Shown here: one piece after another, positions 18,361 through 27,881 of the stretch
How positions within the stretch are numbered: position 1 is the first letter of the stretch
Layout: each line of letters starts with the position of its first letter
DNA from: JAQVEM01 sp964595565
GTDB lineage: Bacteria; Actinomycetota; Humimicrobiia; Humimicrobiales; Humimicrobiaceae
Reading direction: 5' to 3'
Assembly: GCA_964595565.1 (NCBI GenBank)
Contig: CAZQQX010000011.1
Coordinates: 1-50,999 of the forward strand
Length of the DNA: 50,999 nucleotides
The notes under the pieces: model-generated
Seen by the model: the letters and a program-made list of their open reading frames with translations, nothing else
Told to the model about the DNA's origin: nothing
The model's database searches: none
Translations under genes and position numbers: made by a program

Positions 18361-19257
18361 TTGGCAAGATGGAATACAGGTAAAATAATTGGAATTACTT
18401 TGCTCTGTATATTTGTACTTTTCATGGTCTCCGGGGGATGTTTTGTTATGGGACTTCTGGGGAGAAGTTTTAACGGAATTTCCTACTCTTATGGTGGAGG
18501 AGAGTCAATTTATGAAATCAGACTTGAAGGTGTAATTTCTGCTGAAAAATATTCTAACATTTTGAGCGGGGGAACGGTTACACCCGAAGAAATAATGAGC
18601 CAGTTAGATGAAGCTGAAGATAATCCCGATGTGAAGGCAATACTGATAAGAGTGAACAGCCCCGGGGGCAGCGCTGCGGCTTCTCAGGAAATATTTGAGG
18701 AGATTAAAAAAATAGAAAAACCTGTTGTGGTATCGGTCAGTGAAACCTGTGCTTCGGGAGCATATTATATATCCAGCGCGGCAGATAAGATAATTGCAAA
18801 CAGGTCATCTTCTGTTGGCAGCATTGGAGTAATTATGCAGATTCCCAATTATGAAGATTTATATGAGAAACTGGGATTAAAATATACAACCATAAAACAG
18901 GGCAAGTATAAAGATGTAGGGAGCCCTGACAGGCCGATGACCGGTGAGGAAATAGATTTATTTGAAGCACAGCTTAATGAAATTTACAGGCAATTTATTT
19001 CAGATGTTGCTGAAGCGAGAGGCATGGATGTAAGTGAGGTTGAAGAGCTTGCCACTGGATGGGTCTTTCTGGGTACGGAGGCTCTTGAGCTCGGTCTTAT
19101 TGATGGGATTGGAAATTACAAAGATGCCATAAAAATAGCTGCAGAGCTGGGTAAAATAGAGGGTGAGCCTGTAATAATAGGAAAGCAGGTCAGTTATTCT
19201 CTTATGGATCTAATTTTTGGTTATTTTGTTAGTTCTACTATTGAAAGGATATTTTAG
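18361..19257 (+). CDS. sppA: Signal peptide peptidase SppA (36-kDa type)
   Basis: SppA is a membrane-bound serine protease that degrades cleaved signal peptides. The 298-residue protein has one N-terminal membrane helix at about residues 9-34. A Clp-like S49 peptidase domain follows, with RVNSPGGSAAASQE, the catalytic serine in CASGAYYIS (Ser132) and the general-base lysine in GKYKD (Lys184). The size fits the short bacterial or archaeal form. Translation starts at TTG 18361 after GGGGAAT. It stands immediately before the V-type ATPase operon with 80 bases between them, which may or may not contain a promoter. Confidence 0.93.
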   Translation: MARWNTGKIIGITLLCIFVLFMVSGGCFVMGLLGRSFNGISYSYGGGESIYEIRLEGVISAEKYSNILSGGTVTPEEIMSQLDEAEDNPDVKAILIRVNSPGGSAAASQEIFEEIKKIEKPVVVSVSETCASGAYYISSAADKIIANRSSSVGSIGVIMQIPNYEDLYEKLGLKYTTIKQGKYKDVGSPDRPMTGEEIDLFEAQLNEIYRQFISDVAEARGMDVSEVEELATGWVFLGTEALELGLIDGIGNYKDAIKIAAELGKIEGEPVIIGKQVSYSLMDLIFGYFVSSTIERIF

Positions 19258-19337
19258 AAATATTTTTGGGTTCAATAGCAGGTGTTATTTATATAAGAAT
19301 GAATTTAATTTATTAAAATAGTAAACTTTTTAAAAAA

Positions 19338-19649
19338 ATGGTTGAGAATATAATTAATCAAATAAAAGAGACCGAAGAGAAGGCAAAGGACATTCTGGCT
19401 TCTTCAAAAAAAGAATATAAAAAAATTATAGAGGATGCATATAAAAAGTCTGAAAAAATAGTAAAAGAAGCTGAAGAAGAGACTAAAGCTATGATTGCCG
19501 GAGCTGAGAAAAAAGCAAAGGATGAAGCAGCCAGAGAAGCGGAAAAAATGGAAAAAGATTATAGCAAAAAGCAGGAGGAAATAAAAAATATTTTTAATTC
19601 CAACTGTGAAAAAGCTATAGAGAAAATTATTCAGAGGATTTTAGGTTAA
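19338..19649 (+). CDS. V/A-type ATPase peripheral stalk subunit H (subunit G type, NtpF-like)
   Basis: This small coiled-coil protein of 103 residues is almost entirely charged heptad-like sequence, rich in Lys, Glu and Ala. It resembles the peripheral stalk subunit G/H that pairs with subunit E. Sequence identity in such coiled coils is weak, so the call rests mainly on position. It is the first gene of the V-type ATPase operon, directly before subunit I, where Enterococcus hirae has ntpF. Its stop codon overlaps the start codon of the next gene by one base. No clear Shine-Dalgarno sequence precedes the ATG. Confidence 0.8.
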   Translation: MVENIINQIKETEEKAKDILASSKKEYKKIIEDAYKKSEKIVKEAEEETKAMIAGAEKKAKDEAAREAEKMEKDYSKKQEEIKNIFNSNCEKAIEKIIQRILG

Positions 19650-21652
19650 TGGCAGTAGCTAAGCTAAGTAAACTTTTTATTATTTCACATAAATCTGATA
19701 CGGAAGCAGTTCTTAAACAATTACAAAAAACTTCTATCTCTGTAGAAGTTTCTCCGTATACAGGGGAAATTAATCTGGATATTCCTGAATCCGGCGTGAG
19801 CAGGGAACACAATATTGAAGTAAAGAGAGCTCTTGAAATTCTCGGTTCATATAAAGGGGGCAGTAAAGAAGAGATTAAAAAATCCTTAACCCGCGCCGGC
19901 AAAATGGTAATAAAAAGAAGTGAGTACGAGGGTATTTTAAAAAACAGAGATTTTGAAGGGATAATAAATAATATACTGGAAATTGGAGACGAGATAGAGA
20001 CCCTAAGCGAGAAGATCACCGGTGCAGGGCCCGAAATTAACCGGTTTAGGGATTGGGCTTGCTATAAGGGTAAACTTGAAGATATAGGAGAGACTGATAC
20101 CTGCACTATACGGCTGGGCATTATAAGGTACAGGGAAAATGATTATGAAGAAATAAAAAAGAATCTGGATGAGAATAATATTGTATGTGAAGAGTTATGG
20201 TCAGATAAAAACAGTGCCCGCGTGATTTTAGCCTATCATAATCTGTTTGGAAGGGAAGCTGAAGAATACCTGGGAAGTATTAATTTTGAAGAAGCAGGGC
20301 TGGAAGGGTATATTGGTACTATAAATGAGAATTTAAATAAAATAAAAAAAAGCGTAGATCTGAGTGAAGAAAGAAAAGCAAACCTACAATCTGAATTAAA
20401 AAAGATATCAGATAAGTACGAAAAAGTATTGACTGTTTACCTTGATTATATTGAAAATAACCTGGAAATCGAGGAAGCTGTAAGAAAGGGATTTTCAACG
20501 GAATCTGTTTCCTTTCACACTGCATGGGTAAAAAAATCGGAAGTGAAAAAAGCTTTTTCCATAATTGAAAGGTTTAAATCGGTAAAAGTAATTGAGATTC
20601 AGCCCGATAAAGATGAGAGTATACCAGTTATACTTGAAAATAAATCGGTATTTAAACCTTTTGAGATAGTGGTGGACCTTTATGGAGTTCCCCGTTATTT
20701 TGAGATTGACCCCACGCCTTTTGTTTCTTTGTTCTTTGCTCTGTTTTTTGGACTGTGTCTTACCGATGCGGGATACGGGTTAATACTGGCAGCACTGGCC
20801 CTGATATTTTCCTACAGGATGAAAAGTGCCAGGAAATTCCTTATGTTAATTTTTGCCGGTGGAATCTTTTCTGTTTTTGCCGGAGCAATCTTTAACGGGT
20901 GGTTTGGTGACCTCCCGCAGTATCTGGGGATGGAAGGCTTTTTCTCCAGACTGGCTATACTCGGGGACCCCGTTAAGTCAAATGAAGGTTCTATGAATTT
21001 TTTCAGGCTGGCGCTGGCTCTGGGAGTGATTCAGGTAATATTCGGGCTTTTTATAAACTTTTTTGATAGCCTGAAAAGAAAAGACTGGGAGGCTGCATTT
21101 TTTGATGGTCTCCCCTGGATAATTATTATAATACCACTGGTAATAATTTTATTATCCTCTCAAATAGGAGTAAATATGAAGCTGGTTTCCAGTCCTATTT
21201 TCCCGGCAGGAGTTATGAAGATTCTTATATGGCCGGTTATTATTGGTGCTCTAATGATTATTTTATTTAGTGCCCGGGATATGAAAAGCTGGGGATTTAG
21301 ATTATTCATGGGAGTTCTAAACCTGACTGTGGTCAATGGGATAACTTCTTATTTAGGTGATTTTCTTTCCTATATCAGGTTGATGGCACTTGGCCTGGTC
21401 ACTGCAGGCATTGGAGTGGCCATTAATACCATAGCATTCCAGTTAGGCTCGGTTCCGGTTGTAGGAATAGTAATATTAATTGTAATTCTGGTATTTGGTC
21501 ATATTGCCAATATTGGAATTAATGTTTTAAGCGGTTTTGTGCATACTTTAAGACTGCAATATGTAGAGTTTTTCCCAAAATTTTATGCAGGAGGGGGAAG
21601 GCCTTTTAGAGATTTAAGAGATGAACATAAATATGTAACAATAATTGATTAG
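19649..21652 (+). CDS. ntpI: V/A-type ATPase membrane stator subunit I (a subunit)
   Basis: Subunit I forms the ion half-channels beside the rotor ring. The 667-residue protein has a cytoplasmic N-terminal half with coiled-coil regions. From about residue 345 a membrane domain of several helices begins, with PFVSLFFALFFGLCLTDAGY, a family landmark. The essential arginine that faces the rotor carboxylate is likely Arg577 in FLSYIRLMALGL. The C-terminal segment HTLRLQYVEFFPKFYAGGG is also characteristic. It is translationally coupled to the upstream stalk subunit and followed 14 bases later by the proteolipid gene. Confidence 0.93.
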   Translation: MAVAKLSKLFIISHKSDTEAVLKQLQKTSISVEVSPYTGEINLDIPESGVSREHNIEVKRALEILGSYKGGSKEEIKKSLTRAGKMVIKRSEYEGILKNRDFEGIINNILEIGDEIETLSEKITGAGPEINRFRDWACYKGKLEDIGETDTCTIRLGIIRYRENDYEEIKKNLDENNIVCEELWSDKNSARVILAYHNLFGREAEEYLGSINFEEAGLEGYIGTINENLNKIKKSVDLSEERKANLQSELKKISDKYEKVLTVYLDYIENNLEIEEAVRKGFSTESVSFHTAWVKKSEVKKAFSIIERFKSVKVIEIQPDKDESIPVILENKSVFKPFEIVVDLYGVPRYFEIDPTPFVSLFFALFFGLCLTDAGYGLILAALALIFSYRMKSARKFLMLIFAGGIFSVFAGAIFNGWFGDLPQYLGMEGFFSRLAILGDPVKSNEGSMNFFRLALALGVIQVIFGLFINFFDSLKRKDWEAAFFDGLPWIIIIIPLVIILLSSQIGVNMKLVSSPIFPAGVMKILIWPVIIGALMIILFSARDMKSWGFRLFMGVLNLTVVNGITSYLGDFLSYIRLMALGLVTAGIGVAINTIAFQLGSVPVVGIVILIVILVFGHIANIGINVLSGFVHTLRLQYVEFFPKFYAGGGRPFRDLRDEHKYVTIID

Positions 21653-21666
21653 TATTAGGAGGAAAA

Positions 21667-22131
21667 ATGACAGATTTATCGCTTGGTGTTACGGTTGCAA
21701 TGTGTGGAGTGGGCTTTGCAGTTATTTTTGCCGGCATTGGTTCAATAGTTGGAATAGGATATCCTGCCAGAGCGGCAGCAGGCGTCCTTTCAGAAGACCC
21801 CGGCCGGTTCGGGAGCCTGTTCCTTCTGGTGGTTCTTCCGGGTACGCAGGGGTTTTATGGTTTTGTTGCTGCTTTTTTGCTTATTGGTAATATATCCAAT
21901 ATTGAAACCCTGGCGCAGGGCTGGCAGTTGTTTTTTGCCGCGCTGCCCATTGCTTTTACCGGTTTGCTTTCCGGGATTCATCAGGGCAAGGTATGTGCGG
22001 CAGGCGTTAACCTGGTAGCTAAAAGGCCAAAGGAGGTTATGAAGGGAGTAATATATGCTGCTATGGTTGAGACTTACGCAGTGCTCGGCCTTCTTGTAAC
22101 ATTCTTTTTAAATAATCTTATAGAGTTCTAA
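21667..22131 (+). CDS. ntpK: V-type ATPase rotor proteolipid subunit K, sodium-type signature
   Basis: The rotor ring subunit carries the transported ion. The 154-residue protein contains two helical hairpins (four membrane helices), like the 16-kDa Enterococcus hirae NtpK. The ion carboxylate is Glu135 in AAMVETYAVLG. Side chains that bind sodium in NtpK also line up: Leu57, Thr60 and Gln61 in LPGTQG, and Gln106 in IHQGKV. All are offset by four from the E. hirae numbering of Leu61, Thr64, Gln65, Gln110 and Glu139. A sodium-translocating pump or synthase is therefore predicted. The start ATG follows AGGAGGAAAA. Confidence 0.95.
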   Translation: MTDLSLGVTVAMCGVGFAVIFAGIGSIVGIGYPARAAAGVLSEDPGRFGSLFLLVVLPGTQGFYGFVAAFLLIGNISNIETLAQGWQLFFAALPIAFTGLLSGIHQGKVCAAGVNLVAKRPKEVMKGVIYAAMVETYAVLGLLVTFFLNNLIEF

Positions 22132-22144
22132 CAGGAGATGATAA

Positions 22145-22729
22145 ATGTCAGATTTAGATAATGTTTCCAAAAAAGTTATGGATGATGCTATAAAGCAGAA
22201 GGAACGCGAGCTGGATGAAGCCAGAAAGAAAGCTTCGGAAATAATAGAGCAGGCAAAGAAAAGGGCTCTGGAGGTTCATCGTGAGGGTAAGCTTAAATCC
22301 TGGGATAGATATAGAGAAGATTTAAAGATTGAGTTGTCCAAAATCAAGTCAAGTTTAAATCAGAAAATACTCCTGTATAAAATTAATCTAGTTGATGAAG
22401 TGGTGAAAAAGGCTAAAAATCGACTGGAAGATATGGACAGGGAAGATTTTAAAAAAATGCTCAAAAAAAATATTGATGCCCTGGATATAAATGATGGGTA
22501 TTACATCATAGGAAGTGAAGAAAAAAGGATTGACGGTAAAATGGTTGAGTCTGTAGCAAATCTAAAAAAATTAGACGAAGAACCTGATTTTAAGAAAGGA
22601 ATTAAAATAATCAGCGGGAAAGCTGAATATAATATATCTCCGGGAATTTTAATTGATTCGGATATTGATGACATAAGAATGGAGATAGCCAGTGTCTTAT
22701 TTGATAGCAGCAGGGGGAGCGATAGTTGA
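22145..22729 (+). CDS. ntpE: V/A-type ATPase peripheral stalk subunit E
   Basis: Subunit E pairs with the small H/G subunit to form the peripheral stalk. The 194-residue protein has a long charged N-terminal coiled coil (about residues 1-100). A globular C-terminal domain follows, with segments SPGILIDSDIDDIRMEIASV that resemble the vATP-synt_E family. Position between subunits K and C is as in the E. hirae ntp operon. The final bases TTGA are shared with the TTG start of subunit C. The start ATG follows ACAGGAGATGATAA. Confidence 0.88.
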   Translation: MSDLDNVSKKVMDDAIKQKERELDEARKKASEIIEQAKKRALEVHREGKLKSWDRYREDLKIELSKIKSSLNQKILLYKINLVDEVVKKAKNRLEDMDREDFKKMLKKNIDALDINDGYYIIGSEEKRIDGKMVESVANLKKLDEEPDFKKGIKIISGKAEYNISPGILIDSDIDDIRMEIASVLFDSSRGSDS

Positions 22730-23742
22730 AACAAATAAGTTATGACATAGAAGATGATAGTTTTTATCTTTTTACATCTGCAGAATTAATGACAAGAGAG
22801 GCAGAGCTTCTGGATAAAAGTAAAATTGATAAAATGTTAAAATCTCAAAACCCGGATGAATTAATGAGGTTGCTCAGGGATACGGTTTATTCAGGATATG
22901 CAGAGGAGCTGGCAAACCGGGGTAATTTTGAATCAGTAATAGCCATTGAATATAAAAAAATTGCTGATTTTTTATTGAGGAACTTAAAGACATCCCACCA
23001 GGCTGCGGGAGAACTGTTATTTTTTGAAGAAACTGTTCATAACATGAAAACTGTAATTAAATCAATTATTCTTGATGAAGATATGGAAAGGCTTTTTATT
23101 CCCGTATATTATTCTTACGGTAAGCTAAAGAATGCTTTAGAAACCGGTGATTACGCGGGTCTGAGCCAGCCGGTTTCTGGTACGCTGCAGCATGCATCTG
23201 AAAAAATGAAAAGTGAGAAAAATAGCCGTATTTTAGAATTTGAGATAGAAAAATTTTATTTGAAGGAAATTTTTAAGTCAGTTGAAGAAACAGGCAGTAG
23301 ATTAATCAGGGATTATCTGAGGCATGTGATTGATATAATCAATATAAAAAACATTTACAGGAACCAGTATCTTAAGCAGGATTTAAGCAAGGATTATTTT
23401 TTACATGATAATGGCTCTCTTGCAGTTGACTTCCTGGTGGAATTTGTGGGAGAGAATATGGATATTTTCAGGAAAAAATTAGGGCAAACAGAGTATGCGG
23501 ATTTAGCTGGCAGAGGAGCCCATGATCTTTATTCTAACGGTATATTTTCAACCTTTGAAAGGGAAGAAGATTTATTTTTTCTTGATTTTTTTAATCCATT
23601 AAAATATACAGTTTCTAATATGGAGAAAATTTTTCATTTCTTTTTAAGGAAAAAAATGGAATTAAGATATTTGAATATTATATTTGCAGGTGTTCTTTAT
23701 AGCATTGATGTTGAAAAAGTAAAAAGCAGGATAGGGATTTAA
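22726..23742 (+). CDS. ntpC: V/A-type ATPase subunit C (d subunit)
   Basis: Subunit C couples the central stalk to the membrane rotor ring. The 338-residue, largely helical protein fits the vATP-synt_AC39 family in length. The segments RDTVYSGYAEEL and LRHVIDIINIKNIYR recall its three-fold helical repeats. The TTG start at 22726 overlaps the stop of subunit E in a TTGA arrangement, so translation is probably coupled. It is followed directly by the subunit F gene with no gap. The family assignment depends partly on operon order, since this subunit diverges strongly. Confidence 0.88.
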   Translation: MKQISYDIEDDSFYLFTSAELMTREAELLDKSKIDKMLKSQNPDELMRLLRDTVYSGYAEELANRGNFESVIAIEYKKIADFLLRNLKTSHQAAGELLFFEETVHNMKTVIKSIILDEDMERLFIPVYYSYGKLKNALETGDYAGLSQPVSGTLQHASEKMKSEKNSRILEFEIEKFYLKEIFKSVEETGSRLIRDYLRHVIDIINIKNIYRNQYLKQDLSKDYFLHDNGSLAVDFLVEFVGENMDIFRKKLGQTEYADLAGRGAHDLYSNGIFSTFEREEDLFFLDFFNPLKYTVSNMEKIFHFFLRKKMELRYLNIIFAGVLYSIDVEKVKSRIGI

Positions 23743-24093
23743 ATGGATGTAAAAATAGCCGCACTGGGAGAAAAAGATATAATGCTTATTTTTAAAGCAG
23801 CGGGGATTGATGTCTTTCCTTTAAGCGGTAATATCAGGGAAATTGATGAAGCTGAGAAAAAGTTCAGGCAACTGGTAGATAGCAATTATGGAATTATCTT
23901 TGTTACCGAGACGGTAGCGTTAAAGCTGGATCATTTAATAAGAGAGTTCTCGGAAAAGTTTCAGCCTTCGGTAGTGGTGATCCCCGGTCCGGGGGAAAGG
24001 AATAATTACGCGGTTAACAGTTTAAGGAGAATAATAATAAAAGCTATTGGAGTTGACATAATGACAGAGAAAGAAATAGGAGTAATTAAATGA
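23743..24093 (+). CDS. V/A-type ATPase subunit F (NtpG-like)
   Basis: Subunit F is a small central-stalk protein that regulates rotation together with subunit D. The 116-residue protein begins with IAALGEKDIMLIFKAAGIDV and has the GIIFVTETVA segment and the PSVVVIPGPGE loop typical of vATP-synt_F. Its length matches the family. It sits between subunits C and A, the position called ntpG in E. hirae, and its end overlaps the start of subunit A by 4 bases (ATGA). Confidence 0.92.
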   Translation: MDVKIAALGEKDIMLIFKAAGIDVFPLSGNIREIDEAEKKFRQLVDSNYGIIFVTETVALKLDHLIREFSEKFQPSVVVIPGPGERNNYAVNSLRRIIIKAIGVDIMTEKEIGVIK

Positions 24094-25850
24094 ATGATTT
24101 GGGTAAAATTGTAAAGGTTGCAGGCCCACTGGTTGTAGCTGAGGGAATGTACGGTTCCAGAATGTTTGATATAGTTTACGTTTCTGATAAGAAGTTAATG
24201 GGTGAGATAATTGAATTAAAAAAAGACCTTGCTTCCATACAGGTTTATGAAGAAACCGAAGGGATAGGCGTCGGAGAACCTGTGTATCTCAGCGGAAGGC
24301 CTTTAACGGTAGAACTGGGACCGGGTATAATACAGTCTATTTACGACGGCATTCAGAGACCACTTGATGTAATATATGAAAAGATGGGCAACTTTATTAC
24401 CAGAGGTGTTTCTGCTCCGGCACTGGACAGGAAGAAGAAATGGAGATTTCAGCCCATTGCAAAAGCGGGAGATAGAGTTGGTTATGGCGATTTTCTCGGG
24501 TTCGTTGAGGAAACAGAAGTTGTAAAACACTATATCATGGTCCCGGAGGGAGTAAGCGGGGAAATTAAATCAATTAATAAAGGTGAATTTACTGTTGAGG
24601 AAACGGTAGCTGTTATAAAGGGCGAAGGCAATGATATAGAGCTAAATATGATGCAGAAGTGGCCCGTGAGAAAGCCGAGGCCTTTTTTAAGCAAGATGAG
24701 TCCGGATATGCCACTGTCAACCGGTCAGCGGGTAATAGACATGTTTTTCCCCATTGCCAGGGGCGGGACAGCATGTGTTCCCGGTCCATTTGGCTCCGGC
24801 AAGACTGTAATCCAGCACCAGCTGGCCAAGTGGGCGGATGCTGAGATTATAGTATATATAGGCTGCGGCGAGCGTGGCAATGAAATGACCGATGTTCTTA
24901 TGGAGTTTCCCGAGCTGGTTGACCCGAAATCCGGGGTTTCACTTATGAAAAGAACAGTCCTGATTGCAAATACTTCCAATATGCCGGTTGCTGCCAGAGA
25001 AGCATCTGTTTATACAGGAATAACTATAGCTGAGTATTTCAGGGATATGGGGTACTCGGTGGCTCTGATGGCTGATTCAACATCAAGATGGGCAGAAGCA
25101 ATGAGGGAAATATCCGGCAGGATGGAAGAGATGCCCGGGGAAGAAGGTTATCCGGCGTATCTCAGTGCAAGACTTGCTTCATTTTACGAGAGGGCCGGTA
25201 TGATAAAATGCATTTCGGAGGCCAATCAGAGGACAGGGGCATTATCTGTTATTGGCGCTGTATCTCCCCCCGGGGGCGACCTTTCCGACCCCGTGGTGCA
25301 GGCTACATTAAGGGTGGTAAAAGTTTTCTGGTCACTTGAAGCTCATCTGGCATACAGCAGACACTTTCCTGCAATATCGTGGTTAAATTCTTATTCTCTT
25401 TATATTGACAATATAAAAGAATATGTCGCCAGGAATGTCCATGAGGATTATTTTGACCTCAGGGCAGAAGCTATGAGGATTCTTGAAAAGGAATCAGAGC
25501 TGGAAGAAATTGTTCGCCTGGTAGGGGTAGATGCTCTTTCAGGGCCTGACCGCCTTATTATGCTTACAGCAAGAATGTTGAGAGAAGACTTTTTGCACCA
25601 GATCGCTTTTCATGAAGTAGATACTTATTCATCAATTGAAAAGCAATATAAGATGATAAGTGTAATTATATATTTTTATAACCGCGCAAATCATAGTTTA
25701 AGTATGAACGCTGATATTAAAGATATTGAAAATATGGAGGTCAGGGATAAGATAGCAAGAATGAAATATATAAAAAATGAAGACATAGGCGTCATTGATA
25801 GAATCAAAGAAGACATAGAAAAAGAATTTACTTCAATATTAGAGGAGTGA
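24090..25850 (+). CDS. ntpA: V/A-type ATPase catalytic subunit A
   Basis: Subunit A hosts the catalytic nucleotide site of the V1 head. The 586-residue protein has the N-terminal beta barrel and the long insert specific to A subunits (about residues 110-200). The P-loop GPFGSGKT is at residues 232-239, followed by YIGCGERGNEMTDVL, ADSTSRWAEAMREISGR and the EGYPAYLSARL stretch. The PGGDLSDPV segment precedes the C-terminal helical domain. These features distinguish it from F1 beta. The start ATG overlaps the subunit F stop. Confidence 0.97.
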   Translation: MNDLGKIVKVAGPLVVAEGMYGSRMFDIVYVSDKKLMGEIIELKKDLASIQVYEETEGIGVGEPVYLSGRPLTVELGPGIIQSIYDGIQRPLDVIYEKMGNFITRGVSAPALDRKKKWRFQPIAKAGDRVGYGDFLGFVEETEVVKHYIMVPEGVSGEIKSINKGEFTVEETVAVIKGEGNDIELNMMQKWPVRKPRPFLSKMSPDMPLSTGQRVIDMFFPIARGGTACVPGPFGSGKTVIQHQLAKWADAEIIVYIGCGERGNEMTDVLMEFPELVDPKSGVSLMKRTVLIANTSNMPVAAREASVYTGITIAEYFRDMGYSVALMADSTSRWAEAMREISGRMEEMPGEEGYPAYLSARLASFYERAGMIKCISEANQRTGALSVIGAVSPPGGDLSDPVVQATLRVVKVFWSLEAHLAYSRHFPAISWLNSYSLYIDNIKEYVARNVHEDYFDLRAEAMRILEKESELEEIVRLVGVDALSGPDRLIMLTARMLREDFLHQIAFHEVDTYSSIEKQYKMISVIIYFYNRANHSLSMNADIKDIENMEVRDKIARMKYIKNEDIGVIDRIKEDIEKEFTSILEE

Positions 25851-25852
25851 GA

Positions 25853-27256
25853 ATGCTAAAAGAATATAAAAGTATAATCAATATTTCCGGCCCGCTACTG
25901 CATGTTGAAGGAGTAGAGGGCGTTAAGTATGATGAAATGGTTGATATAAAGCTTGATGATGGCAGCATAAGAAATGGAAGGGTGCTTGAAGTCAACAGGG
26001 ATAATGCGCTTGTGCAGGTATTTGAGGGCACATCCGGAATAGATTCCAGAAATACCCGGGTGCGGTTTCTGGGAAGGGGAACCCATGTCTATCTTTCTCC
26101 TGATATACTGGGCAGGGTTTTTACAGGTCTGGGTAAACCAATGACTGAAAATGACAGGATTATTCCTGAAGAAAGCCGGGATATAAATGGTGCGCCTATA
26201 AATCCGTATGCCAGAGATTACCCCAATGAATTTATTCAAACCGGAATATCTTCCCTGGATGGTTTGAATACACTGGTAAGGGGACAGAAATTACCAATAT
26301 TTTCCGGGTCAGGATTACCCCATAACAGGATTGCTGCACAGATTGCACGGCAGGCTACAGTCCTGTCAGATGAGGAAGAATTCGCAGTTGTTTTTGTGGC
26401 CATAGGAATTACATTTGAAGAATCCGAGTATTTTATTAATGATTTCAAAAAAACGGGTGCCATAAGCAGAACGGTTCTGGTATTAAATCTTGCCGATGAC
26501 CCGGCAATTGAAAGGATCGCAACCCCGAGAGCAGGGCTTACTTTTGCTGAATACCTTGCTTTTGAAAAAGATATGCATGTGCTGGTTATTTTAACCGATA
26601 TGACCAACTACTGCGAGGCGCTGAAAGAAGTATCAGCGGCCAGGAAAGAAATTCCCGGAAGAAGGGGATACCCGGGGTATTTATATACCGACCTTGCCAC
26701 TATTTATGAAAGAGCCGGCAGAATTAAGGGTAAAAAAGGCTCAATAACCCAGATCCCGATACTTACCATGCCCGAGGATGACAAAACTCACCCAATTCCG
26801 GACCTTACTGGATACATTACTGAAGGACAGATTATATTATCAAGGTCTCTTCATAAGAAAAAGGTTTCTCCCCCTATTGATGTTCTGCCATCGCTTTCAA
26901 GACTTAAGGACAAGGGTATAGGGCAGGGAAAAACAAGAGAGGACCACGCGGATATATTCAATCAGCTATATGCGGCATATGCTCGGGGAAAAGAAGTAGA
27001 GGAGCTGGCCGTAATTCTGGGAGAAGCAGCACTGACGGATGTGGATAAACTATATCTGGATTTTGCAGAGAAATTTGAAGCCCGGTATGTTTCTCAGGAT
27101 GAGTATGAAAACAGGACCATAGACCGGACCCTTGATTTAGGATGGGAACTTTTAAGCATTTTCCCGAGAGGAGAATTAAAAAGGATAAGTACGGAGTATC
27201 TGGATAAATATTTTTCTAAATTTAAAACTGAAGAAGGAAATAATGAGGGTGATTAA
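25853..27256 (+). CDS. ntpB: V/A-type ATPase subunit B
   Basis: Subunit B is the non-catalytic partner of subunit A in the V1 head. The encoded protein of about 467 residues has LPIFSGSGLPHNRIAAQIA at the position of the degenerate P-loop. It also has VFVAIGITFEESEYF, the LADDPAIERIATPR segment, RGYPGYLYTDLATIYERAG and PDLTGYITEGQI. An in-frame GTG at 25847 overlaps the end of ntpA, but GAGGAG at 25842-25847 is ideally placed for the ATG at 25853, so that start is used. It is followed by subunit D without a gap. Confidence 0.96.
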   Translation: MLKEYKSIINISGPLLHVEGVEGVKYDEMVDIKLDDGSIRNGRVLEVNRDNALVQVFEGTSGIDSRNTRVRFLGRGTHVYLSPDILGRVFTGLGKPMTENDRIIPEESRDINGAPINPYARDYPNEFIQTGISSLDGLNTLVRGQKLPIFSGSGLPHNRIAAQIARQATVLSDEEEFAVVFVAIGITFEESEYFINDFKKTGAISRTVLVLNLADDPAIERIATPRAGLTFAEYLAFEKDMHVLVILTDMTNYCEALKEVSAARKEIPGRRGYPGYLYTDLATIYERAGRIKGKKGSITQIPILTMPEDDKTHPIPDLTGYITEGQIILSRSLHKKKVSPPIDVLPSLSRLKDKGIGQGKTREDHADIFNQLYAAYARGKEVEELAVILGEAALTDVDKLYLDFAEKFEARYVSQDEYENRTIDRTLDLGWELLSIFPRGELKRISTEYLDKYFSKFKTEEGNNEGD

Positions 27257-27877
27257 ATGCTTTTGAATGTTAATCCCACCAGGATGGAACTGCTTGGATT
27301 GAAAAAGAGGCTGGGGCTTGCCCGGAGGGGTCATAAACTTCTTAAGGATAAAAGAGACGAGCTTATGAGACAGTGGCTCAAGATAGTTGACGAGGTAAAG
27401 AAACTGCGGTTTTCAATTGAAAAAGAGTTTCAGGCCATACTGGAAAGATTTGCCCTGGCAAAGGCGTATTCGGGCACCAGTCAGACAGAACAGGAATTTC
27501 TTATGCCTTCAAAAAAAATAATGATCTCTGTTAAAAAGAAAAATGTGATGAGTGTTAACATACCGGTCTATGTCAAGGAAGTAAGCGAAAATATAATTCC
27601 TTATGGATACATAAATACTTCGGGAGAAATGGATATAGTCCTCAGTGATTTTGAAAAGTTTATAGATAAACTTCTTGACCTTGCCGAAAAAGAGAAAATG
27701 CTGCAGCTTATGGCCTTTGAAATTGAAGAGACAAGAAGAAGAGTAAATGCACTTGAGTATAAATTAATACCTGATATGTCCGAAACCATAAGTTATATAT
27801 CTATGAAACTGGGTGAAAACGAACGTTCCAATACTGTAAGGCTCATGAGGGTAAAAGAAATTGTAAGGAGCCAGTAA
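27257..27877 (+). CDS. ntpD: V/A-type ATPase central stalk subunit D
   Basis: Subunit D forms the rotating coiled-coil shaft inside the A3B3 head. The 206-residue protein begins VNPTRMELLGLKKRLGLARRGHKLLKDK-like sequence, a strong landmark of the family. It has a long C-terminal helix with EIEETRRRVNALEYKLIP. The gene is the last of the operon; no genes matching E. hirae ntpH or ntpJ follow. The stop codon lies only 4 bases from the stop of glyA on the opposite strand, leaving no room for a separate intrinsic terminator between them. Confidence 0.95.
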   Translation: MLLNVNPTRMELLGLKKRLGLARRGHKLLKDKRDELMRQWLKIVDEVKKLRFSIEKEFQAILERFALAKAYSGTSQTEQEFLMPSKKIMISVKKKNVMSVNIPVYVKEVSENIIPYGYINTSGEMDIVLSDFEKFIDKLLDLAEKEKMLQLMAFEIEETRRRVNALEYKLIPDMSETISYISMKLGENERSNTVRLMRVKEIVRSQ

Positions 27878-27881
27878 TTAA

